From positions 1-25,602 of the forward strand of contig JAEZBU010000249.1 of NCBI GenBank assembly GCA_023426855.1: a stretch of DNA of 25,602 bases, written 5' to 3'. This DNA is from Pseudomonadota bacterium (GTDB lineage Bacteria; Pseudomonadota; Alphaproteobacteria; Rhizobiales; Hyphomicrobiaceae). Positions within the stretch are counted from its first letter, which is position 1. The number at the start of each line of letters is the position of its first letter. The position numbers and the translations under genes were made by a program. Below are positions 16,095-23,372 of the stretch, piece by piece. Below the pieces are notes generated by a model, which saw nothing but the letters and a program-made list of their open reading frames with translations, was not told where the DNA came from and did not search any database.

Positions 16095-17387
16095 TCACAT
16101 AGCCGTCGTCGCGGCGGGACTGAGGCACTTCAAGGCGGTCACGAACGAGCTGATGCCGCCACTACGCAGCGGGACGTACGGTTTTTCCATCCGGCGGCAT
16201 AGGCGTTTGACGATGGCGACGGCTTGATGGCTGACGCAGTCGACCGGAAACACGACCACGTCGGCGCGACTGACAAGACCTTCGAGCAAACCGCCTCGCT
16301 CCTCGATGCCTCCGTCATGGTGGAGGAAGTGCAAGCCACGATGCTCGCCGAGCGTGCGAAGATGGTTGAGCTGATTTTGCCGACCGCCGACATAAAGTAG
16401 TGAAATGCCGTCCAGCGAAATGGGCGGCAAAATGGTCTCGTCTCCATCATCTCTGCCGTGAGGCAGGATGTCGGCCTCGAGGGCATCCAGTTCCTGCGAT
16501 AGCACAAGCGCACGCTGTTCCGCGTCGTTGCGGATGCGTCGCTCCTCGGCCAGATCGTTGCTGGCGCGCTGCAGCTGCTTTTCAATCGATTGCCGCCGCC
16601 GCGCTTCACCGGCCAGCCGCCGTTCGAGATCCGTGACCAGTTTGGTCAGTGTTCGTTTCTCGTCGGTTTCGTCAGCGAAGCCGTTTTCGGAAATTCTACG
16701 GGCAAGCAGCGCGTTGAGATCGCGGATCTTGGCATCGCGCGATGTCAGCCCGTCCCGCAATTGTTCCTGCTGCCGCTGCAGTTTTTCTCTCAGCGCGACG
16801 TTCTCGGTCTCAAGGTCATTGAGGCGACGGATATCGGCGCGATTTGAGGCGCCTACGAGATGCGAGATCATGTGGACCTCGCCAAAGACATCGCGAATGA
16901 CGTCTTCGTCAGCGGCTGGATGTGTCAGCGCGGCCCAGTAGGCGCCTGGGATTTCCCCCCTCTTGGCCGCTTCAGTCCAGAGCGCACGAACTTCGCTGGC
17001 CGTTTTTGCTTTGGCGAACTGGTTGATCGCGGTCTTGTGCCGTTTGTCGAGCGCTTTGTTCAGCAGCTTGGCGGCAGAATCCCTTTGTGCGGCCAGCAGC
17101 ACACCTTGCCCGTGCAGCTGATGATCGCTCACCCCGTCGGTCGCAAGGCCGGCCTTTATGAGGATCTGCTTCAGTTCACCCGTTGAAAGGCAGGTGCCGA
17201 TAATCGAGCAGTGAAAATTGCGATTGAGATCCCAGATCTTCGACCTGCGCGGCGCTTCTGGCGCTGGAGAGTCGGCAGATTGTCTGAGCCGCAACCCTCT
17301 CGCGTTCAAGTCTATGCTGGTTGCAAGGCCGCGGGCATTGACGGCGTGTTGCAGCCTTTCGAGGTTGAAGCGCGGGAACTTCGTCAT
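16095..17387 (-). CDS. DUF2325 protein with Cys/His N-terminus and coiled coil
   Basis: The protein has 430 residues from the ATG at 17387. A TTG start at 17450 would place the Mo-box inside the gene and is unlikely. The N-terminal part holds a conserved-looking HCSIIGTCLS (59-68; Cys60, Cys66) and His-rich patches DHQLHG (88-93) and HMISH (172-176), suggesting metal or cofactor binding. Residues about 186-305 are a continuous coiled coil. Residues 328-420 are the DUF2325 domain: LLYVGGRQNQLNHL, HHDGG (356-360), ADVVVFPVDCVSHQAV, VKRLCRRM and LRSGGISSF. The domain's function is unknown; it resembles a small Rossmann-like unit. The gene is divergent from mop, with a Mo-box dyad only nine bases before its start, so repression or activation by a molybdate regulator is inferred. 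Confidence 0.85.
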   Translation of the reverse strand: MTKFPRFNLERLQHAVNARGLATSIDLNARGLRLRQSADSPAPEAPRRSKIWDLNRNFHCSIIGTCLSTGELKQILIKAGLATDGVSDHQLHGQGVLLAAQRDSAAKLLNKALDKRHKTAINQFAKAKTASEVRALWTEAAKRGEIPGAYWAALTHPAADEDVIRDVFGEVHMISHLVGASNRADIRRLNDLETENVALREKLQRQQEQLRDGLTSRDAKIRDLNALLARRISENGFADETDEKRTLTKLVTDLERRLAGEARRRQSIEKQLQRASNDLAEERRIRNDAEQRALVLSQELDALEADILPHGRDDGDETILPPISLDGISLLYVGGRQNQLNHLRTLGEHRGLHFLHHDGGIEERGGLLEGLVSRADVVVFPVDCVSHQAVAIVKRLCRRMEKPYVPLRSGGISSFVTALKCLSPAATTAM

Positions 17388-17395
17388 GTGGCGGT

Positions 17396-17423
17396 ATCGA
17401 TATATCCGATTGAATATAGCGAT
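17396..17423. promoter_or_regulatory. Mo-box-like dyad before the DUF2325 gene
   Basis: ATCGATATAT (17396-17405), eight bases, ATATAGCGAT (17414-17423): the arms are inverse copies at nine of ten positions. This is the CGnTATAT...ATATnnCG pattern bound by ModE-type regulators, including Rhodobacter MopA and MopB. It covers the promoter position of the DUF2325 gene. Confidence 0.75.
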
Positions 17424-17545
17424 GGTGACAGATCTAGCCTGACTCGGCAAGCACCCGCTTATAGACCGGCGCGCGCAGGACGACTGCTGGCTGGCGCTAA
17501 CACCTACGGGTGCTGCGAAAGGAAGGATCGTGCCGTATGGCCGCT

Positions 17546-17573
17546 TGCGCTATATTGGCGTAAATATTTCGCA
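17546..17573. promoter_or_regulatory. Second Mo-box-like dyad, before mop
   Basis: TGCGCTATAT (17546-17555), eight bases, ATATTTCGCA (17564-17573): the same 10-8-10 geometry as the first dyad, with arms matching at eight of ten positions. It contains the likely -10 TATATT and ends 28 bp before the mop ATG. Confidence 0.65.
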
Positions 17574-17601
17574 TCAGTCGCTGCCAACGGAGATCCAGCC
17601 G

Positions 17602-17811
17602 ATGAAAATCAGTGCTCGTAACCGTCTCAAGGGCCGTATCGTCAATGTCACGAAAGGGCAAACCACAGCGCATGTGCGCATCGACATCAATGGTGCGATC
17701 GTGACGGCCTCGATCACCAACGAGGCGGTCGATGAACTCGGGCTTGCGGTGGGGCAGGACGCCTACGCGGTCATCAAAGCTTCGGATGTCATGGTGGCCG
17801 TCGACGACTGA
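17602..17811 (+). CDS. mop: Molbindin (TOBE/Mop-domain molybdate-binding protein)
   Basis: The protein has 69 residues from the ATG at 17602 (GGAG nine bases upstream), the normal size of a one-domain molbindin. It matches the Mop fold: KISARNRLKGRIVNVTKGQTT (broken after 20 residues by the first strand pair), VRIDINGAIVTASITNEAVDELGL, and GQDAYAVIKASDVMVAVDD. The SARN and IKAS(D/S) motifs bind oxyanions at subunit interfaces. Molbindins are cytosolic hexamers that buffer molybdate or tungstate. It is the first gene of the unit leading to the ABC importer, nine bp before the TrmO-like gene, and has its own Mo-box. Confidence 0.95.
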   Translation: MKISARNRLKGRIVNVTKGQTTAHVRIDINGAIVTASITNEAVDELGLAVGQDAYAVIKASDVMVAVDD

Positions 17812-17820
17812 GCGGTTCAC

Positions 17821-18318
17821 ATGGTCAGACGCAACGAAATTCGCGAGGGCGAGGTCTCCGTAACCTTTCCCGAAACGATGGATGCCGGCGTGGTGTTCAT
17901 CGGCCGCATCCACACGCCTTGGAAAGATAGGCTGCAGTGTCCACGGCAGGGGCGCCAGGACGGCCCGATCTGCCGTATCGAGATATTCGAACCGTGGGTC
18001 GCCGCCCTCGATGGCATGGCGCAGTACGAGCACCTGGAAGTGCTGTATTGGCTGCACATGTCCCGCCGCGATCTGGTCCTGCAAAGTCCGCGGTCCGACG
18101 GCACGGTGCGCGGCACGTTCTCGCTGCGCACACCCGTGCGTCCCAATCCGATTGCGACGCATATCGTCTCGCTGGTGCGGGTGGAGGGCGCCAATGTGTT
18201 CGTGCGCGGCATGGACTGCCTCGATGGCACACCGCTGCTCGATCTGAAGCCGGATCGCGCCGGGTTTACGCCGCTGGCGCCGGCTCAGCCCGGAGATTTC
18301 GAGGTCGGTACGTCATGA
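17821..18318 (+). CDS. TrmO/TsaA-like SAM-dependent methyltransferase domain protein
   Basis: The protein has 165 residues. The UPF0066/TrmO core is clear: FIGRIHTPWKDRLQCPRQG, IEIFEPWVAALDGMAQYEHLEVLYW (Tyr/His core), the SAM-binding region FSLRTPVRPNPIATHIVSL and VRGMDCLDGTPLLDLKP. Escherichia coli TrmO methylates t6A37 in tRNA-Thr and is about 235 residues long; this short form lacks the extra C-terminal domain. It sits inside a transporter operon rather than near tRNA genes: nine bp after mop and with an ATGA overlap to the substrate-binding protein. A role in the metal locus instead of, or besides, tRNA modification is therefore possible. Confidence 0.85.
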   Translation: MVRRNEIREGEVSVTFPETMDAGVVFIGRIHTPWKDRLQCPRQGRQDGPICRIEIFEPWVAALDGMAQYEHLEVLYWLHMSRRDLVLQSPRSDGTVRGTFSLRTPVRPNPIATHIVSLVRVEGANVFVRGMDCLDGTPLLDLKPDRAGFTPLAPAQPGDFEVGTS

Positions 18319-19337
18319 TCAACCGGCGGTCGTTTCTGGGCGCGACGGCGACGTTGCCGTGGGCTCAATATGCCGTGGCACGCGCGGATGTGCTCAACGA
18401 TCATGCCGGGCGAACCATCGCCGCGCCCTCTGCGGTCCAGCGCGTCTTTCCCGCCGGCCCACCTGCCGCGATCCTGCTGTATACGCTGGCGCCGCAGCTT
18501 TTGCTCGGCTGGCCGCGTGCTCTGGCACCAGACGTGAAGGCATTCCTGCTGCCGGATGTCGCCGGTCGTCCCGAGGTTGGACGGCTGACCGGGCGTGGCA
18601 ATACCGCCAATCTCGAAGCCGTTCTTCAGGCCAAGCCGGATCTCATCCTGGACGTCGGGACGATCTCCGACACCTATACGAGCCTTGCGGATCGCGTGCA
18701 GTCGCAGACTGGCATTCCGTATGTGCTGCTCGACGGCCGGCTGGAAGCGACGGCAACCGCATACCGGACGGTTGGCGCAATCGTCGGCGAGAGCGAGAGG
18801 GCGGAGCGCCTCGCCACCTACGCCGACAACACGCTCAACACCATCCGCACGCGCATCGCAACGATCCCGGAGGCGCAACGCCCGCGCGTTTACTTTGGGC
18901 GTGGATCGCGCGGGCTCGAGACTGGACTGTCCGGATCGATCAACGTCGAGTCGCTGGCTGTCATGGGCGCGCGCAACGTGGCTGGCGAGCGCAAGGGCGG
19001 TCTGGCGACGGTATCTCTGGAACAGGTTCTGGCCTGGAATCCCGAGGTGATCGTGACCATCGACCAGGCGTTTTTCCGCGCGGTGCGCCAGGATGCGGCT
19101 TGGTCATCCGTTGCCGCCGTGCGAGCGGGGCGCGTTCATCTTGCGCCGTCGCTGCCGTTCGGCTGGATCGACTTCCCGCCTTCGGTGAACCGTCTGATCG
19201 GGCTGCACTGGCTCGGTCGCGTCCTTTATCCGGATCACTTCAAGGACGACATACGCGCTCTTGCTGCGTCGTTCTATCGTGAGTTCTATCATGTCGATGT
19301 GAGCGCTTCGGAGTTGGACACGATCCTCGCGGAATGA
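18315..19337 (+). CDS. Periplasmic metal/oxyanion-binding protein, MolA/FecB type, Tat signal
   Basis: The protein has 340 residues; the ATG overlaps the TrmO-like stop (ATGA). The N-terminus NRRSFLG followed by a weakly hydrophobic stretch to YAVARA (about residue 24) is a twin-arginine export signal. The mature part is a class III binding fold: DHAGRTIAAPSAVQRVFPAG, AVLQAKPDLILDVG, a long linker helix (about 165-195), then VNVESLAVMGARN-like sequence, EQVLAWNPEVIVTID, and FGWIDFPPSVNRLIGLHWLG near the C-terminus. Such proteins bind siderophores, cobalamin, haem or, as in MolA, molybdate and tungstate. The Mo-box, molbindin and MolC-like ATPase in the same unit favour an oxyanion. Ligand identity is inference. 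Confidence 0.88.
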   Translation: MINRRSFLGATATLPWAQYAVARADVLNDHAGRTIAAPSAVQRVFPAGPPAAILLYTLAPQLLLGWPRALAPDVKAFLLPDVAGRPEVGRLTGRGNTANLEAVLQAKPDLILDVGTISDTYTSLADRVQSQTGIPYVLLDGRLEATATAYRTVGAIVGESERAERLATYADNTLNTIRTRIATIPEAQRPRVYFGRGSRGLETGLSGSINVESLAVMGARNVAGERKGGLATVSLEQVLAWNPEVIVTIDQAFFRAVRQDAAWSSVAAVRAGRVHLAPSLPFGWIDFPPSVNRLIGLHWLGRVLYPDHFKDDIRALAASFYREFYHVDVSASELDTILAE

Positions 19338-20356
19338 CATCGCAATCGCACAGATATGCGCGCGGGCTGGCGATCGCGGCTGGCATCCTGGTGCTGGCGA
19401 TTGCCGCTGCGTTCGCGTTTGGCCGCTTTCCGGTCGGTGTGGCCGATGTCATCCGCTCGGTGTTCGCCAAGGTGACCGGAGCGCCGTCATCACTGCCGGA
19501 TGCCGTGGAAACCGTGATCTGGCAGGTCCGGGGACCGCGTATCATTGCAGCGGTTCTGGTGGGCAGTGCGCTGGCAGCGGCTGGCGCCGCGTTTCAAGGT
19601 TTGTTCCGAAATCCGCTGGTGTCTCCCGACATCCTGGGCGCATCCTCGGGCGCCGCGCTTGGCGCTGTCGTTGGCATCTACTTTTCGCTCGGCGTGCTGG
19701 GCATCCAGGCGTTGGCGTTTGCCGGTGGATTGGCGGCGGTCGCAGCGGTTTATCTCATCGGGTCTTCGCTGCGCGGTGGCGATACGATCCTTGTGCTCGT
19801 ACTGACCGGCGTCGTCGTTGGAGCGCTGCTTGGCGCAGGCGTCGGCCTGGCGAAGTATCTGGCCGATCCCTACAACCAGCTTCCGGCCATGACGTTCTGG
19901 CTGCTCGGTAGTCTGGCCGCAACGACGCCCGCGGATCTGCTGCCGCTGCTTGGTCCGGTCCTGGCCGGCATTCTTCTTCTCTACGCATTGCGCTGGCGCA
20001 TGAACGCCATGTCGCTGCCGGAGGAAGAAGCACGCGCGCTTGGTTTGCCGACTGGGCCATTGCGGCTCGCCATCGTCGCGGCGGCGACGCTCATCACGGC
20101 GGCCAGCGTGTCCGCCGCCGGCATTATCGGCTGGGTGGGGCTGGTGGTGCCACATCTGGCGCGTTTTCTGGTCGGCCCGAGTTTCCCGGTGCTTTTGCCA
20201 GCATCTGCGATCCTCGGCGGCGGCTACCTGCTGCTGATCGACACCATGGCGCGGACATCAGCCACGGTCGAAATCCCGCTCGGCATCCTGACTGCGGTTA
20301 TCGGTACACCGTTCTTCATCGCGCTGTTGCGGCATGCTGGGCGGAGCTGGTCGTGA
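19334..20356 (+). CDS. FecCD-family ABC permease (MolB-like)
   Basis: The protein has 340 residues and about ten membrane segments, typical of type II importers. Family landmarks are VRGPRIIAAVLVGSALAAAG, FQGLFRNPLVSPDILGASSGAALGAVVG, and the coupling-helix area AARALGLPTGPLRL-like (EEEARALGLPTG). The C-terminal part IIGWVGLVVPHLARFLVGP and ETMARTS-like DTMARTSATVEIPLGILTAVIGTPFFIALL complete the pattern. It forms the channel dimer receiving substrate from the preceding binding protein. Both ends overlap neighbours (ATGA at the start, GTGA at the end), showing a tightly coupled operon. Confidence 0.95.
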   Translation: MTSQSHRYARGLAIAAGILVLAIAAAFAFGRFPVGVADVIRSVFAKVTGAPSSLPDAVETVIWQVRGPRIIAAVLVGSALAAAGAAFQGLFRNPLVSPDILGASSGAALGAVVGIYFSLGVLGIQALAFAGGLAAVAAVYLIGSSLRGGDTILVLVLTGVVVGALLGAGVGLAKYLADPYNQLPAMTFWLLGSLAATTPADLLPLLGPVLAGILLLYALRWRMNAMSLPEEEARALGLPTGPLRLAIVAAATLITAASVSAAGIIGWVGLVVPHLARFLVGPSFPVLLPASAILGGGYLLLIDTMARTSATVEIPLGILTAVIGTPFFIALLRHAGRSWS

Positions 20357-21114
20357 TCCTAGAGGCACGCAATCTCAGCTTTGGCTATGGCAACCAGGTC
20401 GTTGGGCACGGTCTTGATGTGCAGGTTGCGACTGGCGAGGTGGTGGCGCTGCTTGGCCCCAACGGCGGCGGTAAGACGACGCTGCTCAAAACGCTGCTTG
20501 GCCTCCTGGCGCCGCTGGCAGGCGAGGTACGCATTGATGATCGCGCCCTGCATGCTCTCGCGCTACGCGAGCGCGCGCGGCTGCTGGCGTATGTTCCCCA
20601 GGTGCACGCGGGAACATTCGCTTTCACGGTGCGCGATGTCGTACTGATGGGGCGCAGTGCCCATGGCGATCTGTTTTCGCCACCCTCGCAGCGCGACCGC
20701 GAGGCTGCGCAAGCAGCGCTTGACCGACTGGACCTGTCACATCTTGCCGAGCGTGCCTACACGATGATTTCCGGCGGTGAACGTCAGCTCGTGCTGATTG
20801 CACGTGCATTGGCGCAGCAGCCGCGCTTCGTCGTGCTCGACGAGCCAACCGCCAATCTCGACTTCGGCAACCAGGGCAAGGTGATGCGCGAAATCCGCAC
20901 GTTGGCGTCGGACGGTCTCGGCATTATCTTCTCAACGCATGATCCCAATCACGCCCTGCGCCATGCCGATCGCGCGCTGCTGATCCGGGACGGCCAGTGC
21001 GTCTCGATCGGCCGCGCCTCGGATGTGCTGACCGAGCAAAATCTCAACGACCTTTACGGCACCACCGTCGAGGTCATTCGCAACGGTTCGCAGCAGGCGT
21101 TTGTCGTCGGATAG
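20353..21114 (+). CDS. ABC transporter ATPase (MolC/FecE-like)
   Basis: The protein has 253 residues with a GTG start inside the permease stop (GTGA). Walker A GPNGGGKTT (35-43), Q-loop YVPQ, signature ISGGERQLV, Walker B FVVLDEPT and H-switch STHD are all intact. The segment VLMGRSAHGDLFSPPSQRD and the pattern AALDRLDLSHLAERAYTMISGG (split at Arg) resemble the molybdate transporter ATPase MolC of Haemophilus as I remember it, more than typical siderophore ATPases, though both share the VLMGR element. It powers the preceding permease from the cytosolic face. It is the last gene of the mop-trmO-like-ABC unit and is followed by a convergent gene after 60 bp. Confidence 0.93.
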   Translation: MILEARNLSFGYGNQVVGHGLDVQVATGEVVALLGPNGGGKTTLLKTLLGLLAPLAGEVRIDDRALHALALRERARLLAYVPQVHAGTFAFTVRDVVLMGRSAHGDLFSPPSQRDREAAQAALDRLDLSHLAERAYTMISGGERQLVLIARALAQQPRFVVLDEPTANLDFGNQGKVMREIRTLASDGLGIIFSTHDPNHALRHADRALLIRDGQCVSIGRASDVLTEQNLNDLYGTTVEVIRNGSQQAFVVG

Positions 21115-21174
21115 CCGCCGACGCTCTGCGGTTCGATATCATCGGCATCGACGCAGGCGGCGGGCTGACTGCGG

Positions 21175-21786
21175 TTAAGTCACCCTCAACCTGCGGCGGG
21201 TTGTGATGAGCTGCAAGACCAGCAGCGCGCGGCGCCAGTTGAAGAAGCGGGGCACGCGTCGACAGTACCGGCGAAAAGAAGCCCCATAGACCTTTTCCAG
21301 CCACGGCTCCTCGCAGAGCACCATCAGCACATAGACCGCCATCATCGCCGCGCAGAGCAGATACGTCCCGCCGCCGTCTATCGTCACCGCAAGACAACCG
21401 TAGACGACGACCAGCATGGCGTTCTGCGGGTTGCGGCTCCAGCGGTAGATGCCGCCGGTGACAAGACCGTCGCGGGCCCCATAGCTGTTGTCACGGCCAA
21501 GCACGCGAAAGGCGTAGATGAACAGCGCGGTGGAGCTGATAAGTGCGGCGAACGCTATCGCGCGCAACCAGAGCGGCAGGCCGAGATAGCCGGCTGTATC
21601 GAACGCGGCCATGATGAAGCAGAGCAGGTTGAGCCCGCGGAACAGCGGCCAGAATACGTAGCTCTGCCACGATCGGGGCCCTGGTGTCGGCCAGATGCGG
21701 AAGGTGGCGCTCAGATACGTCGAGAGCAGCAGGGAGAGCAGCACCCCCGCCACCACCAAACCGATTACAAGTATGGCCGTCGCCAT
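21175..21786 (-). CDS. Isoprenylcysteine carboxyl / phospholipid methyltransferase-like membrane protein
   Basis: The protein has 203 residues, with GAAGG eight bases before the ATG at 21786. Four or five hydrophobic segments (about 5-28, 45-65, 70-95, 125-160) are followed by the PEMT/ICMT signature: GLVTGGIYRWSRNPQNAML (about 108-126) and EEPWLEKVYGASFRRYCRRVPRFF near the C-terminus. The family uses SAM to methylate lipophilic substrates in the membrane; the substrate of this bacterial branch is unknown. It is convergent with the ABC operon and divergent from the ROK gene, so it appears to be a single-gene unit. Confidence 0.85.
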   Translation of the reverse strand: MATAILVIGLVVAGVLLSLLLSTYLSATFRIWPTPGPRSWQSYVFWPLFRGLNLLCFIMAAFDTAGYLGLPLWLRAIAFAALISSTALFIYAFRVLGRDNSYGARDGLVTGGIYRWSRNPQNAMLVVVYGCLAVTIDGGGTYLLCAAMMAVYVLMVLCEEPWLEKVYGASFRRYCRRVPRFFNWRRALLVLQLITTRRRLRVT

Positions 21787-21971
21787 GCATCACGCCTTCA
21801 TGTCGCCGTTCGCCGCGGCTGCTCGGAGCGAGTCGTTCGGCTCGGAGTTTAGCCTCAGTCGATCCCATGGCGCTACGCTATCGGGCGCGATCGATGACAC
21901 GGCAGCGTTCGACCAGGGCTCCGCATCTGAAATGGCCATTGCAGCAATGCGCGTTGATGGCCCGTCGCCCC

Positions 21972-21997
21972 GGAACCTTGGCGTTGTCTTGAGCGTT
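21972..21997 (+). promoter_or_regulatory. EcfG-type general-stress promoter of the ROK gene
   Basis: GGAAC (21972-21976), 17 bases, CGTT (21994-21997) matches the EcfG consensus. The start would be near 22004, 26 bp before the ATG. The CGTT is the left end of a perfect 12-base palindrome CGTTAGCTAACG (21994-22005), which could bind a further regulator at the start site. Confidence 0.65.
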
Positions 21998-22029
21998 AGC
22001 TAACGTCGAACAGCGCAAAATGGGATTTC

Positions 22030-23112
22030 ATGGCCAACAAATCTACCGACCAGCCAACGCTTCCGACCCATGGTGCTGCAACGCTGCCGAGCGTTGAAGT
22101 CGACAGCTACAATTTGGAAGTTGAGGACGACGACGGCTTTGTCGGTGACAAGGCAAGCCGGCGGGCTTTCTGGGAAATCGTGGACAAGTGGCGCAAGCCG
22201 CTGCGCGAACTTGGCGAGGACCCGTTTGGCGAAACCCCGACCGATGAGATTGGCCGCAAGAAGCTGGAAGCGATCCTGGCAAAAGGTGAGCCTGAGGCGG
22301 CCGGCCTGGTGCAAAGCGCAGTCGAGGAGTTTGCGCAGCAGCTTGCCAAGGTCATTCGCCGGTTCATGCGGCAGAAGTCGTGGCAGGACACCCAGTGCGT
22401 CGTCATCGGCGGCGGCTTCCGCGCCAGCCGCGTCGGCGAGCTGGCCGTCGGCCGTTGCAGCCTGATCCTGAAATCCGCCGATGTGCCGATCGACCTGAAG
22501 CTGATTGCCAACGATCCGGACGATGCCGGCTTGATCGGTGGCGCGCATCTGCTGCCGGCCTGGATGCTGAACGGCTACGATGCAATTCTGGCTGTCGATA
22601 TCGGCGGCACCAACATCCGCGCCGGTTTGGTCGAACTCAATCTCAAGAAGTCCAAGGACCTTGCCAAGGCCGTGGTGGAGTTTTCCGAGGTTTGGCGTCA
22701 CGGCGACGAGGACATCGGTCGTTCCGACGCCGTCGATCGCCTGAACGATATGCTGAAGGACCTGTGCCGGCGTGCCGATAAGGAATCGATGAAACTTGCG
22801 CCGGTTGTCGGGATTGCTTGTCCCGGTGTGATCGATAGCGACGGCTCGATCGAACGAGGCGCGCAGAACCTTCCCGGCAATTGGGAAAGCAGCAAATTCA
22901 ATCTGCCCAAAGCGATCCGCGAGGCGATCCCGGAGATCGGTCAGCACGAGACCATGATCGTCATGCACAACGACGCCGTGGTGCAGGGACTCAGCGAGTT
23001 GCCTCGTATGAAGGATCTCGACCACTGGGGCGTTCTGACGATCGGCACCGGTCTCGGCAACGCACGCTTCACCAACCGCGATCGCGACCAGAAGTCGTCG
23101 CGCAAAAGCTGA
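22030..23112 (+). CDS. ROK-family protein with circularly permuted motif order
   Basis: The protein has 360 residues and is cytosolic. ROK sugar kinases normally run DIGGT, PG, ND, GTG, then GGG at the C-terminus. Here the order is CVVIGGGFRASRVGELAVGR (122-141) and DDAGLIGGAHLLP (164-176) first, then AVDIGGTNIRAGL (188-200), GIACPGVIDSDGS (261-273), HNDAVVQG (313-320), and GTGLGNARF (339-347) near the end. About 110 residues of helical sequence precede. The zinc motif CxCGxxGCxE is absent. ATP-site motifs and the catalytic Asp315 are intact, so phosphotransfer to a sugar is possible but unproven. It has an EcfG-type promoter, linking it to the general stress response. The fold is certain; the function is open. 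Confidence 0.85.
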   Translation: MANKSTDQPTLPTHGAATLPSVEVDSYNLEVEDDDGFVGDKASRRAFWEIVDKWRKPLRELGEDPFGETPTDEIGRKKLEAILAKGEPEAAGLVQSAVEEFAQQLAKVIRRFMRQKSWQDTQCVVIGGGFRASRVGELAVGRCSLILKSADVPIDLKLIANDPDDAGLIGGAHLLPAWMLNGYDAILAVDIGGTNIRAGLVELNLKKSKDLAKAVVEFSEVWRHGDEDIGRSDAVDRLNDMLKDLCRRADKESMKLAPVVGIACPGVIDSDGSIERGAQNLPGNWESSKFNLPKAIREAIPEIGQHETMIVMHNDAVVQGLSELPRMKDLDHWGVLTIGTGLGNARFTNRDRDQKSSRKS

Positions 23113-23144
23113 GCCGGCCCGGAGCGCGATCTCTGTCGACGATC

Positions 23145-23372
23145 TCAGAAGTCCGAGGCAATCCCACCCTTTTCCCAGTCGCCGAAGCGCACAGGATCGG
23201 GCCCATCGCGGCCGCCAACCTCGGTTGGCCGCTGTTCGTTGGCGGCTGCGCGGCGGCGTTCCTCGGCCTCCTTCAAGGCGCGCTGGGCGGCGGGTGTGAG
23301 TTGACGTTGCGGTTGAGCCGCGCCATCCGCAGCCTTATCCGGCCCGCCGTTAACATTTTCAGGGTCGTTCAT
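23145..23372 (-). CDS. DUF1674 protein, succinate dehydrogenase assembly factor 4 homologue
   Basis: The protein has 75 residues from the ATG at 23372; the long upstream in-frame extension runs antisense through htpX and is not used. The N-terminal half is polar (Gln/Ala/Glu helix ALKEAEERRRAAANE). The C-terminus carries the diagnostic motif PTEVGGRDGPDPVRFGDWEKGG and ends in SDF. In mitochondria SDHAF4 binds the flavinylated SDHA subunit and limits its auto-oxidation before complex assembly; the alphaproteobacterial proteins are the ancestral form. It converges on the ROK gene with a 32-bp gap and diverges from htpX. Confidence 0.9.
   Translation of the reverse strand: MNDPENVNGGPDKAADGAAQPQRQLTPAAQRALKEAEERRRAAANEQRPTEVGGRDGPDPVRFGDWEKGGIASDF

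Noticed and set aside
17937..18314. Upstream in-frame extension of the MolA-like gene
   Set aside because: It would overlap the TrmO-like gene out of frame and bury the Tat signal; the ATG at 18315 is right.
22000..23025. 341-codon reverse-strand open frame
   Set aside because: It is antisense to the clear ROK-family gene and has no recognisable domain.
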